A DNA stretch of 64,000 nt, taken from contig NZ_CP129118.1 of NCBI RefSeq assembly GCF_033304615.1, positions 2,910,001-2,974,000 of the forward strand. The letters are read 5' to 3'. Position numbers and translations under genes: made by a program. Each line of letters starts with the position of its first letter. Position 1 is the stretch's first letter. The notes beneath the pieces were generated by a model, which saw nothing but the letters and a program-made list of their open reading frames with translations, searched no databases and had not been told where the DNA came from. Positions 53,379 to 64,000 of this stretch are shown piece by piece. The DNA comes from Sporosarcina oncorhynchi. Lineage in GTDB: Bacteria > Bacillota > Bacilli > Bacillales_A > Planococcaceae.

Positions 53379-53573
53379 TTATTGCACGTCGTTTTTCTTG
53401 TCTTCCACTTTTTTGACTGTATCGTCATCATCGGATACAAGTCCTTTTGTTGCTGATTTGAATTCGCGTAATGAAGATCCGAATGCTTTACCGATTTCCG
53501 GCAACTTCTTCGGTCCAAAAATGAGCAAAGCAATAATTGCGATGATAATTAAACTAGTTATACCTGGAGCCAT
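53379..53573 (-). CDS. tatA: Sec-independent protein translocase TatA
   Basis: 64 residues: one N-terminal membrane helix ([20 protein letters not shown]), the hinge [10 protein letters not shown], an amphipathic helix with Phe-Gly ([12 protein letters not shown]) and an acidic/basic tail. It forms the pore or weakens the membrane for folded proteins. ATG 53573 follows GGGAGGTGTCCGAA; ATG 53591 adds six residues before it. Together with tatC it is a minimal TatA-TatC system with no TatB. Confidence 0.94.
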   Translation of the reverse strand: MAPGITSLIIIAIIALLIFGPKKLPEIGKAFGSSLREFKSATKGLVSDDDDTVKKVEDKKNDVQ

Positions 53574-53641
53574 TTCGGACACCTCCCTCATCTGTTCCCT
53601 ATTTTACATGAAAAGCGCTTGTATTACTATTAAGTAGACGT

Positions 53642-54292
53642 TTATAATTGTGAATCTTTTACGTCATTTTTGATGAAATAAATCAATGTCTGTAACTCGA
53701 CAGACAAATCGATCGTATGGACTCGCATCCAATCGGGGACAGACAACCGAACGGGCGTAAAGTTCAATATCCCTTTGACACCGATTTTCACCAAACGGTC
53801 GGCCATTTCCTGTGCAGCTTTCGACGGCAAAGTGAAAATGACAAGATTGATATTAAGTTCTTTAATCTTCTCCTCAATCATATCGGGATGATAAACCGGA
53901 ATATTACTAATCGGCTTGCCGTCATTCGGAGCTTTCGGATCGAACGCGACGACAATGCGTGTATTATGGTTCTTCTGGAAGTTGTATTTCAAAAAAGCGT
54001 TGCCAAGACTCCCAACACCGATTAACGCAACATCCGTCTCTTCATCCTGATCAAGTGTCTGACGGAAAAATGTCAACAAATGATCCACATCATAGCCATA
54101 TCCTTTGCGTCCAAGCGCACCGAAATGGGAGAAGTCGCGGCGGATTGTAGCAGCATCAATTTTCATCGCCTCACTTAGTTCACTCGATGAAATGCGTTTT
54201 TTCCCAGCATTCGCGAAGTTCTGCAGAAATCTATAATATAATGGGAGGCGTTTTGATGTCGCCTGTGGAATTTTCGATGTCTCTTCAGCCAT
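53642..54292 (-). CDS. rex: redox-sensing transcriptional repressor Rex
   Basis: 216 residues. N-terminal winged helix: [20 protein letters not shown], then [20 protein letters not shown]. The C-terminal Rossmann domain binds [23 protein letters not shown] (GxGxxG) and [15 protein letters not shown]. Rex senses the NADH/NAD+ ratio and represses fermentation and respiration genes. The gene is followed, about 70 bases on, by tatA, as in B. subtilis. AGGAGGTAGCAA precedes the ATG. Confidence 0.97.
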   Translation of the reverse strand: MAEETSKIPQATSKRLPLYYRFLQNFANAGKKRISSSELSEAMKIDAATIRRDFSHFGALGRKGYGYDVDHLLTFFRQTLDQDEETDVALIGVGSLGNAFLKYNFQKNHNTRIVVAFDPKAPNDGKPISNIPVYHPDMIEEKIKELNINLVIFTLPSKAAQEMADRLVKIGVKGILNFTPVRLSVPDWMRVHTIDLSVELQTLIYFIKNDVKDSQL

Positions 54293-54415
54293 TTGCTACC
54301 TCCTGTGCGTACACTTAACCGATTCTATCGTACAGTACGAGCAGACTGTTGTAAAGTCCGCCATTGCACCGTTCCGCCCGTTCGATTAAACTTAAGAAGA
54401 ATAGAGGTGTGAGGA

Positions 54416-56347
54416 ATGATTGTCTTACAAGTTAATAATGTAACTAAATCCTTCTCAGGGACTGAAATAATAGAAAACGTGAAACTCGAAGTGCAGCATC
54501 GTGACCGTGTGGCGCTTGTCGGCCGTAACGGTGCGGGCAAGTCGACCTTACTAAAAATCATTGCAGGTGAAATGTCAGCCGATTCCGGCGATCTTGTCAT
54601 GCCAAAAGACGTGCGTATCGGTTATCTTGAACAGCACGCCGGCATCGATTCCTCCTTAACCGTGTGGGATGAAATGCTGACCGTTTTTGAACCATTGCAA
54701 CAGATGGAAGGCAGACTACGGAAACTCGAAACAAGGATGGCGGATCCTTCGGTATATGATAATGCTGCCGAGTATGAGCGCGTTATGAAGGAATACGATG
54801 AACTTCAAATCGAATTCAAGGATTCTGGTGGCTATCAATATGAATCGGATATGCGTTCCGTATTGCATGGCATGCGCTTTTATCCTGACGACTATAGTAA
54901 ATCTGTGAATTTATTGTCAGGTGGTCAAAAGACACGTCTTGCACTTGCGAAGATGCTACTCAGTAAACCCGACCTGCTGATTTTGGACGAACCAACAAAC
55001 CATCTAGATATCGAAACACTTGGCTGGTTGGAGAAATATTTGGTGTCGTATGAAGGCGCCATTCTCATCGTTTCCCATGACCGCTATTTCCTCGATCAGA
55101 TCGTGACGATCGTCTATGAAGTCGCGAGACGAAAAGTGATGAAGTACGTTGGGAACTACAGCGCGTATCTCGATGAAAAGGCGAAGAACTATGAACGCGA
55201 CAAGAAGCTATACGAACAGGAAACGAGCGAGCGGGCAAAACTTGAGGATTTCGTTCAACGCAATATTGCACGTGCTTCCACGTCCAAAATGGCCAAAAGC
55301 CGACGCAAACAAATTGAAAGAACGGAATGGATGGAGTCACCTGACGGAGATGAAAAATCCGCAAACTTCTCGTTTTCCATTGACCGGCCGAGCGGCAATG
55401 ATGTGCTAACATTAGATAATATCGCTGTCGGTTACGGTGGACAAGCCGTATCTGAAAACATAAAAATGCATGCCTATAAAGGCGACCGCATTGCGATTAT
55501 CGGCCCAAATGGTATCGGTAAATCGACATTGCTTAAGACGATTGTCAAAATGCAAGAACCTATTGCCGGGACAATCCGCTACGGAACGAATGTCCAGTTT
55601 GGTTACTATGACCAAAACCAGGCGACAATTATCGGTAACGGCACAGTCTTATCCGAACTGTGGGATGAATGGCCACTACTAAACGAAAAAGACGTACGCA
55701 CTGTATTAGGTCGTTTCCTCTTTACAGGCGAAGATGTGGATAAACCCGTCAACTCCCTTTCAGGTGGAGAAAAAGCCCGTCTTTCATTAGCAAAACTGAT
55801 GTTACAAAAATCCAATACACTCATTCTCGACGAACCGACAAACCATCTGGATCTCGATAGCAAGGAAGTACTCGAAAATGCGCTGGATGACTTCCCTGGA
55901 ACGATTCTCTTTGTTTCGCATGACCGGTACTTTATTAACCGCATTGCATCAAAAGTCGTCGATATCAACCCCCATGGCATTACGGAGTATCTCGGCGATT
56001 ATGATTATTTCATCGAGAAAAAGACGGAAGCGGAAGAATTGAAAGCTGAACAGCTCGCTGGACAGCCGAAAACAGTCGTCCATCATCAACGCAATGAGGA
56101 CAACAAAGATTTACAAAGACAAGAACGTCGTCTGACACGTGCGATCGCGAAAATTGAAGAAACACTATCTGACATGGATGACCGCATCGCCAATCTCGAA
56201 GATGAATTATTGAATCCGGATTTTGCAGATGATCATGTGAAACTGATGGACTTGCAAGCGCAAATCGATGCACTACAAGCACAACATGACAGTCAATCCG
56301 AAGAATGGCTCGCATTGCAGGAAGAGCTTGAAAAATTATTCGAATAA
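54416..56347 (+). CDS. ydiF: ABC-F family ATPase YdiF
   Basis: 643 residues with two ABC domains. First: Walker A GRNGAGKST (about 38-46), LSGGQKTRLALAKMLLSKPD, Walker B LLILDEPTNHLD. Second: GPNGIGKST (about 362-370), LSGGEKARLSLAKLMLQKSN, TLILDEPTNHLDLD. The interdomain linker (KLEDFVQRNIARASTSKMAK) is the P-site tRNA interaction motif of ABC-F factors, which act on the ribosome. The C-terminal coiled coil (KDLQRQERRLTRAIAKIEET) is intact. Length and location next to rex and tsaD match B. subtilis ydiF. GAGGTGTGAGGA precedes the ATG. Confidence 0.95.
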   Translation: MIVLQVNNVTKSFSGTEIIENVKLEVQHRDRVALVGRNGAGKSTLLKIIAGEMSADSGDLVMPKDVRIGYLEQHAGIDSSLTVWDEMLTVFEPLQQMEGRLRKLETRMADPSVYDNAAEYERVMKEYDELQIEFKDSGGYQYESDMRSVLHGMRFYPDDYSKSVNLLSGGQKTRLALAKMLLSKPDLLILDEPTNHLDIETLGWLEKYLVSYEGAILIVSHDRYFLDQIVTIVYEVARRKVMKYVGNYSAYLDEKAKNYERDKKLYEQETSERAKLEDFVQRNIARASTSKMAKSRRKQIERTEWMESPDGDEKSANFSFSIDRPSGNDVLTLDNIAVGYGGQAVSENIKMHAYKGDRIAIIGPNGIGKSTLLKTIVKMQEPIAGTIRYGTNVQFGYYDQNQATIIGNGTVLSELWDEWPLLNEKDVRTVLGRFLFTGEDVDKPVNSLSGGEKARLSLAKLMLQKSNTLILDEPTNHLDLDSKEVLENALDDFPGTILFVSHDRYFINRIASKVVDINPHGITEYLGDYDYFIEKKTEAEELKAEQLAGQPKTVVHHQRNEDNKDLQRQERRLTRAIAKIEETLSDMDDRIANLEDELLNPDFADDHVKLMDLQAQIDALQAQHDSQSEEWLALQEELEKLFE

Positions 56348-56350
56348 CCG

Positions 56351-56392
56351 AAAAAGCTGACGAAAGAGCGATGTTCTCTTTTGCAGCTTTTT
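56351..56392 (+). terminator. terminator of ydiF
   Basis: AAAAAGCTG pairs with CAGCTTTTT with an inner AGAG/CTCT stem, followed by CTTTTTC. Confidence 0.75.
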
Positions 56393-56440
56393 CTTTTTCG
56401 ATAAAACAGCTTGTTCGTAACCATTTCGTTCTCCACAATC

Positions 56441-56598
56441 TTATCAACAGTCCAGTTGTTGATTTAACAGGATATGAACATAGTTGTACACATTATCCAC
56501 AGGTTAAGCTTTTTTTACCCACATAGTTATCCCTTTCTTTGTGTGATAATACACATATATCGAATAACTATCCACATCTTACTAACAAATGTGCATAA
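56441..56598. promoter_or_regulatory. cluster of DnaA boxes
   Basis: Two perfect boxes of consensus TTATNCACA: TTATCCACA at 56493-56501 and TTATGCACA on the minus strand at 56590-56598. One-mismatch boxes lie at 56484-56492 (TTGTACACA), 56547-56555 (TAATACACA) and 56568-56576 (CTATCCACA), with a weaker one at 56441. All sit in the non-coding gap between ydiF and tsaD. Such clusters away from oriC bind DnaA and can titrate it. I recall B. subtilis having one near gcp (tsaD), which I could not verify here. Confidence 0.6.
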
Positions 56599-56658
56599 GT
56601 ACGAACGTTCCCTATTGACAAACTTATAGAGTTGTAGTCCAAAATAAAACGGAAATCG

Positions 56659-57705
56659 TCATGATTCGACGATTTCCGTGTTGTTTGCATTCCAAGAAGT
56701 TAAGGGCATTCCTGGTCTACCGTTCATACCCATATTGCCGCGTATACCCGCAAGATACATCTGCGTTCCTGCCGCCGCGATCATGGCAGCATTATCTGTA
56801 CATAGAGAAATAGGTGGAACGTAAAATGGAACACCTTCTTTTTCAAATGCCGCATCAAGCGACGTACGCAATCCTTTATTCGCTGCTACACCGCCAGCAG
56901 CGATTACTTGTTTCACGCCATATTGCTGAGCTGCACGGACCGTTTTAGTCGTTAACACCTCGACAACACTTTGCTGGAAACCTGCCGCTACGTGTTCCGG
57001 TATAACTGTTCCGCCTTTTTGTTCAAGATTATGCTTATAGTTGATCACTGCGGATTTCAAGCCGCTAAAGCTGAAGTCATAGGACTCAGGCTCAAGCCAA
57101 GCTCTAGGAAATTCAACAGCATCGTCACTAGCAAGTGCAAGCTTGTCAATTTGAGGACCTCCCGGATAAGGAAGACCGAGTACGCGTGCGACCTTATCAT
57201 ACGCTTCGCCTGCTGCATCATCGCGCGTTTCCCCAATCAATTCGAAAGAACCATGCTCCTTCATCACAACTAGCTCCGTATGACCTCCCGAGACGATGAG
57301 TGCAAGAAGCGGAAACACCATCGGTTGCATCAATTGATTCGCATAAATATGCCCAGCAATATGATGAACACCAATAATCGGCAACCCATTCGCAAATGCA
57401 AAGGCTTTCGCCGCATTAATGCCAATCAGCAATGCCCCAACAAGCCCCGGTCCTTCCGTAACCGCAACTGCATTCAAATCTGAAGGTGTTAAGTTTGCAG
57501 CCTCCATCGCTTCCTCAATAACGAGCGTAATCTGCTCGACATGATGACGCGATGCAATTTCAGGTACAACCCCACCGAACCGTTTTTGGCTTTCAATTTG
57601 TGAAGCCACAACGTTTGAAACAATCTCATGTCCATTTTTAATAATAGACGCAGCCGTTTCATCACAACTCGTTTCAATTCCTAGTATATAGATATCCGTT
57701 GTCAT
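56659..57705 (-). CDS. tsaD: tRNA threonylcarbamoyladenosine (t6A) transferase TsaD
   Basis: 348 residues, ASKHA fold. TsaD transfers the threonylcarbamoyl group to A37 of ANN-decoding tRNAs with TsaB and TsaE. Seen: [39 protein letters not shown] with the HxxxH metal motif, [18 protein letters not shown], and [13 protein letters not shown]. It is the last gene of tsaE-tsaB-rimI-tsaD; its start abuts the rimI stop. Confidence 0.97.
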   Translation of the reverse strand: MTTDIYILGIETSCDETAASIIKNGHEIVSNVVASQIESQKRFGGVVPEIASRHHVEQITLVIEEAMEAANLTPSDLNAVAVTEGPGLVGALLIGINAAKAFAFANGLPIIGVHHIAGHIYANQLMQPMVFPLLALIVSGGHTELVVMKEHGSFELIGETRDDAAGEAYDKVARVLGLPYPGGPQIDKLALASDDAVEFPRAWLEPESYDFSFSGLKSAVINYKHNLEQKGGTVIPEHVAAGFQQSVVEVLTTKTVRAAQQYGVKQVIAAGGVAANKGLRTSLDAAFEKEGVPFYVPPISLCTDNAAMIAAAGTQMYLAGIRGNMGMNGRPGMPLTSWNANNTEIVES

Positions 57706-58155
57706 TTAAAATTCCACCCACATGACGAGCGCATCTTCATGGTCGTCCGTATAATAGTTTTTCCGAATCCCGCCATCTTTGAAACCCAGTTTGCGGTATA
57801 AATTCTGAGCAGTCTCATTCGTCACCCGCACTTCAAGCGTCATCAGTCTCACATCATTCATCTTGCATAACTCAATCGCTTTACGCATCAATCCTTCACC
57901 GATGCTGTTGCCCCTCAACGCTTTACGAACAGCGACATTCGTTATATGGCACTCATCCAGCACAATCCACATCCCGCAATGCCCAATCACTTCACCTTCA
58001 TGAACAGCAACGACATAATGGGCATAATCATTCCCATTCATCTCATGTTCGAAGATTTCTTCTGTCCAAGGCGTCGCAAACGCTTCCTCTTCAATCCCGA
58101 CAACAGCTGGGATATCCTCTATCTGCATTTTCCGATACACAATGTCTATACTCAC
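57706..58155 (-). CDS. rimI: ribosomal protein S18-alanine N-acetyltransferase RimI
   Basis: 149 residues, GNAT fold. RimI acetylates the N-terminus of S18. The acetyl-CoA loop is VRKALRGNSIGEGLMRKAI; other blocks are IPAVVGIEEEAFATPWTEEI, MTLEVRVTNETAQNLYRKLG and the C-terminal DALVMWVEF. Position between tsaB and tsaD is standard in Firmicutes. Its start is four bases from the tsaB stop. Confidence 0.93.
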   Translation of the reverse strand: MSIDIVYRKMQIEDIPAVVGIEEEAFATPWTEEIFEHEMNGNDYAHYVVAVHEGEVIGHCGMWIVLDECHITNVAVRKALRGNSIGEGLMRKAIELCKMNDVRLMTLEVRVTNETAQNLYRKLGFKDGGIRKNYYTDDHEDALVMWVEF

Positions 58156-58159
58156 TGGC

Positions 58160-58858
58160 CTAATCCTTCCGTTGCTGCATCAACCAATTCGCCTCTGCCT
58201 CGGCAATACGACGGTATTCAGGTGTAAATGCATGTATATTCTCTTGCTGCTCAGCCTGCTGCGCCATAAAGATTAACGAAGATGCCCGTGGAAGCTGCAA
58301 AGGAAACGGTGCAAAAACTGCATTCCCACCCATTTTCTCACGAATGACCGCTTCATGCATCGAGACATCCTTCCCTATGAACAACACCCGACGATCAGCC
58401 TCAGTCAAAGAATCCAACAAATCCTCAATTGCAAAATGCCCGTCTTCTTTAATCGCGTTCAACTGTCCGCCTACATATTCATATAGCCCCGCGTACACAT
58501 TATTGCGTCTCGCATCGACTAATGGGCAGATGAATCCATCAAAGAAATTTGCATTGGCTGCGAGTGCCTTCAAACTGGAAATACCCGTCAATGGTTTTTT
58601 GAGTGTCCAAGCTAGTGTCTTGGCTATCGTCACACCAATCCTAACACCCGTATAAGAGCCCGGACCTTCTGAAACGGCTATGGCATCAATATCTTTAGGC
58701 TGCAACTGGACAGTCGCAAACAATTCTTCAATCGTCGACATCGCCCGCAATGAGTGATTGACAGCCATCGACGAGTTCACTTCAGCCAAAATTGTTCCAT
58801 CCTTCACGATCGCGACGGACAAAGGTGTATTCGCCGTATCTATCCCTAACCATATCAT
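58160..58858 (-). CDS. tsaB: tRNA threonylcarbamoyladenosine biosynthesis protein TsaB
   Basis: 232 residues, a TsaD-like fold without the metal site; it dimerises with TsaD. Seen: [40 protein letters not shown], and VDARRNNVYAGLY. The ATG overlaps the tsaE stop by four bases. Neighbours and length agree with the family. Confidence 0.95.
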   Translation of the reverse strand: MIWLGIDTANTPLSVAIVKDGTILAEVNSSMAVNHSLRAMSTIEELFATVQLQPKDIDAIAVSEGPGSYTGVRIGVTIAKTLAWTLKKPLTGISSLKALAANANFFDGFICPLVDARRNNVYAGLYEYVGGQLNAIKEDGHFAIEDLLDSLTEADRRVLFIGKDVSMHEAVIREKMGGNAVFAPFPLQLPRASSLIFMAQQAEQQENIHAFTPEYRRIAEAEANWLMQQRKD

Positions 58859-59310
58859 ACTAATATCGCCTCACAAATCTTTTCATAACGTTCACCGATT
58901 GGATTGAAAACAATTTTTCTCGACGTGTCTCCAGTGTGAAGAATACGAATCTCCAGACGCTCTTTCGGCAGATCCTCTTCAATAAGATGTGCCCATTCAA
59001 TGACTGAGATCGCATCTCCATAAAACAACTCGTCCCAGCCAAGATCTTCATCACTATCGGCTAGCCTATATACATCCAGATGATTGAAAGGGAATGTCCC
59101 TTCATATTGTTTAATAATCGTAAACGTCGGACTATTAACGGTCCGTGTAATGCCTAATCCTTTCGCAAGCGCTTGTGTAAAGGTTGTCTTCCCAGCGCCA
59201 AGATCTCCTTCAAGCGTCAGCACGTCAGGTGGTGTCAGCAGTGTAGCGAGCTTATGAGCAAGCTGCTGAGTCTCTTCTAAAGAGTGTATATCGATTTCGA
59301 TAGTCGTCAT
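58855..59310 (-). CDS. tsaE: tRNA threonylcarbamoyladenosine biosynthesis ATPase TsaE
   Basis: 151 residues, P-loop ATPase. Walker [36 protein letters not shown] and [20 protein letters not shown] are the conserved following blocks; the Glu in [14 protein letters not shown] completes the site. It drives turnover of the TsaB-TsaD complex. First gene of the operon. Confidence 0.96.
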   Translation of the reverse strand: MTTIEIDIHSLEETQQLAHKLATLLTPPDVLTLEGDLGAGKTTFTQALAKGLGITRTVNSPTFTIIKQYEGTFPFNHLDVYRLADSDEDLGWDELFYGDAISVIEWAHLIEEDLPKERLEIRILHTGDTSRKIVFNPIGERYEKICEAILV

Positions 59311-59417
59311 ATTGAATCGTATTCCCTTCCAACTCCACGTTGTCTTTGTTCTAGTGTACCGAAAAAATGGAGATTCTAAAAGCTTTGAGATTTAGTGCAA
59401 GAGCAGACGGTCGTGCT

Positions 59418-60005
59418 GCGCTCGTAAATCGTGTGGACGCGCTCGTATATTGTGTGGACGCGCTCGTAAATGCCGTGCATGCGCCCGTAAATTGTGTGGA
59501 CGCGCTCGTATATTGTGTGGACGCGCTCGTATATTGTGTGGACGCGCTCGTAAATGCCGTGCATGCGCCCGTAAATTGTGTGGACGCGCTCGTATATGCC
59601 GGGCATGCGCCCGTAAATTGTGTGGATGCGCTCGTAAATGTCGTGCATGCGCCCATAAACCGTGTGGATGCGCTCGTAAATGTCGTGCATGCGCCCATAA
59701 ACCGTGTGGATGCGCTCGTAAATGTCGTGCATGCGCCCATAAACCGTGTGGATGCGCTCGTAAATGTCGTGCGCGCGCCCATAAATAATGTGACCGCGCT
59801 CGTAAATGTCGTGCATGCGCCCATAAATAGTGGGACCGCGCTCGTAAATGTCGTGCATGCGCCCATAAACAGTGGGACCGCGCTCGTAAACGTCGTGCAT
59901 GCGCCCATAAACCGTGTGGATGCGCTCGTAAATGTCGTGCATGCGCCCATAAGCAGTGGGACCGCGCTCTTATTTATCTTGCGCGCGCCCATAAATAGTA
60001 TCGCT
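59418..60005. repeat. 21-bp tandem repeat array, 28 units
   Basis: Twenty-eight direct 21-base units without gaps. Two main types: GCGCTCGTAAATGTCGTGCAT and GCGCCCATAAACCGTGTGGAT; from unit 11 they alternate strictly, so the later part is a 42-base dimer repeat. Units 1-10 mix types and units 27-28 are degenerate, as at a decaying edge. Because 21 is a multiple of three, long frames stay open on both strands. None has a ribosome site, so I do not call a gene. It lies between tsaE and tRNA-Asp. Confidence 0.92.
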
Positions 60006-60159
60006 ACGCCCGTATCACAAGTTGCACACAACTATATTTCAAAGCACAATACTATCCGCTAGATATCAAAAACAAAAACCAACACGAATTGGTCAAAATC
60101 TTACTGCGCGACAGATTTGCATACTTGGCATACGACTGCCTGCGTCATAAAAATGCATT

Positions 60160-60195
60160 AAAAAACCGATTGTGGAGGTTATCCATAATCGGTTG
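60160..60195 (-). terminator. terminator of the rRNA-tRNA operon
   Basis: Minus strand AACCGATT...AATCGGTT (eight pairs) followed by TTTTTT, 17 bases after tRNA-Asp. Confidence 0.8.
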
Positions 60196-60211
60196 AAAGT
60201 TTAAATTAAAA

Positions 60212-60287
60212 TGGCGGTCCCGACCGGGATCGAACCGGCGATCTCCTGCGTGACAGGCAGGCATGTTAACCGCTACACCACGGGACC
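60212..60287 (-). tRNA. tRNA-Asp (anticodon GTC)
   Basis: 76 bases with encoded CCA. Acceptor GGTCCCG/CGGGACC, D arm with TAGCGGTTAA, anticodon stem CCTGC/GCAGG with loop CTGTCAC (GTC), T arm CCGGTTCGATCCCGG. It is co-transcribed as the last gene of the rRNA operon. Confidence 0.97.
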
Positions 60288-60390
60288 ATATTAATATGTA
60301 TACCTTTTGATAGAATGCAAGGTTCTCTAACTGCAAATATGTGTAATTGATCAATTCTAACCAATAAACATTCTTATCAAAAAGTGATAT

Positions 60391-60507
60391 TGCCCGGCGA
60401 CGTCCTACTCTCACAGGGGGAAACCCCCTACTACCATCGGCGCTGAAGAGCTTAACTTCCGTGTTCGGTATGGGAACGGGTGTGACCTCTTCGCAATCGT
60501 CACCAGA
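60391..60507 (-). rRNA. 5S rRNA
   Basis: About 117 bases, opening TCTGGTGACGATTGCGAAGA and ending near GACGTCGCCGGGCA on the minus strand. The 5'-3' end pairing and the conserved CCCATACCGAACACGGAAG block are present. Followed by tRNA-Asp after about 100 bases. Confidence 0.96.
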
Positions 60508-60601
60508 CAATTAGCTGAACGAACTTATTCGTTCAAAACTGGATACAACAGACATTGTTGCTGAACTCATCACGTTCAACCGTGCGCTTTCTAACATATA
60601 A

Positions 60602-63533
<2,932 letters not shown>

Positions 63534-63801
63534 TTTTCGGTTTTCAATCAGCTGTGACACTTCATGAATTCCATAAGTGACCACTTCCGCATAGCGATAT
63601 GCTTCCATGATCGTAAAAAGACTTGCATTGTTCAATCACTAAGTGATTGACTCGGTTGATTAACTTGATGTTTTGTTGCTTCAATGTCGTTCTATCCAGT
63701 TTTCAATGAACAAGTTTTGAATTTCCATCCAACAGGATGAACCTTCAAAACTGAACGCAAAACGTCAACGTATGAACCCAAGGTTCATATTCCGTAATAA
63801 T

Positions 63802-64000
<199 letters not shown>

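Noticed and set aside
59418..60005. CRISPR-like array
   Set aside because: Units are contiguous 21-mers with no unique spacers, and no cas genes are present.
59367..60062. Long open frames on both strands in the 21-bp repeat array
   Set aside because: They stay open because the period is a multiple of three; no ribosome site or family match, and four frames overlap.

Overview
The window reads as a chromosomal segment of a low-to-moderate GC, endospore-forming member of the Bacillales. It is most likely Planococcaceae (a Sporosarcina-like organism), inferred from the gene content and gene order; no database search was possible. The support is a GerA-type germinant receptor operon, CIRCE-regulated groES-groEL, the Bacillus-type block groEL-groES-CPBP protease-tatC-tatA-rex-ydiF-tsaD-rimI-tsaB-tsaE, frequent TTG/GTG starts behind strong AGGAGG ribosome sites, and a 16S-23S-5S-tRNA-Asp operon.

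Layout. Positions 1-7.2 kb hold a CueP-like lipoprotein, methylmalonyl-CoA epimerase, an HpaB-family flavin monooxygenase and several uncharacterised genes. Among them are a membrane-anchored protein at 3.0-4.1 kb and a frameshifted remnant of its paralog at 6.2-6.7 kb. Positions 7.4-12.2 kb hold degV and a gerAA-gerAB-gerAC operon in which gerAB carries a frameshift. Positions 12.8-17.2 kb hold a transglutaminase-like lipoprotein, small lipoproteins and membrane peptides, a hairpin-rich intergenic repeat and a probable type I toxin of the holin-like family. Positions 17.3-27.5 kb hold a response regulator/histidine kinase/lipoprotein operon, a DnaQ-like exonuclease, a YugN-like protein, a MoxR ATPase with a VWA protein, a DUF4256 protein, a pyridoxal/pyridoxamine kinase and an ABC-type ATPase.

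Positions 27.3-48.7 kb are the accessory, rearranged part. A block (ATPase tail, terminator, 208-residue protein, SnoaL-like protein, SRPBCC protein, class A beta-lactamase-fold hydrolase) is present twice in direct orientation about 9-10 kb apart. Each copy is cut at one end by an approximately 70-82 bp imperfect palindrome with GGTGCC...GGCACC ends. Eight complete or partial copies of that palindrome lie between 30.7 and 48.6 kb, at least four of them at the broken end of a gene. Between the blocks are an M28 peptidase lipoprotein, a His-rich secreted protein, and an RRNPP-type regulator (HTH plus TPR) with a 43-residue exported peptide gene directly behind it, which looks like a quorum-sensing pair. 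There is also a MarR gene whose partner MFS pump is reduced to its first helix.

Positions 48.8-59.3 kb return to conserved core genes: chaperonin, Tat export, redox sensing, ABC-F, and t6A tRNA modification with RimI. A cluster of DnaA-box sequences lies between ydiF and tsaD. Positions 59.4-60.0 kb are 28 units of a 21-bp tandem repeat. The end of the window is tRNA-Asp, 5S, 23S and the 3' part of 16S rRNA, all transcribed on the minus strand.
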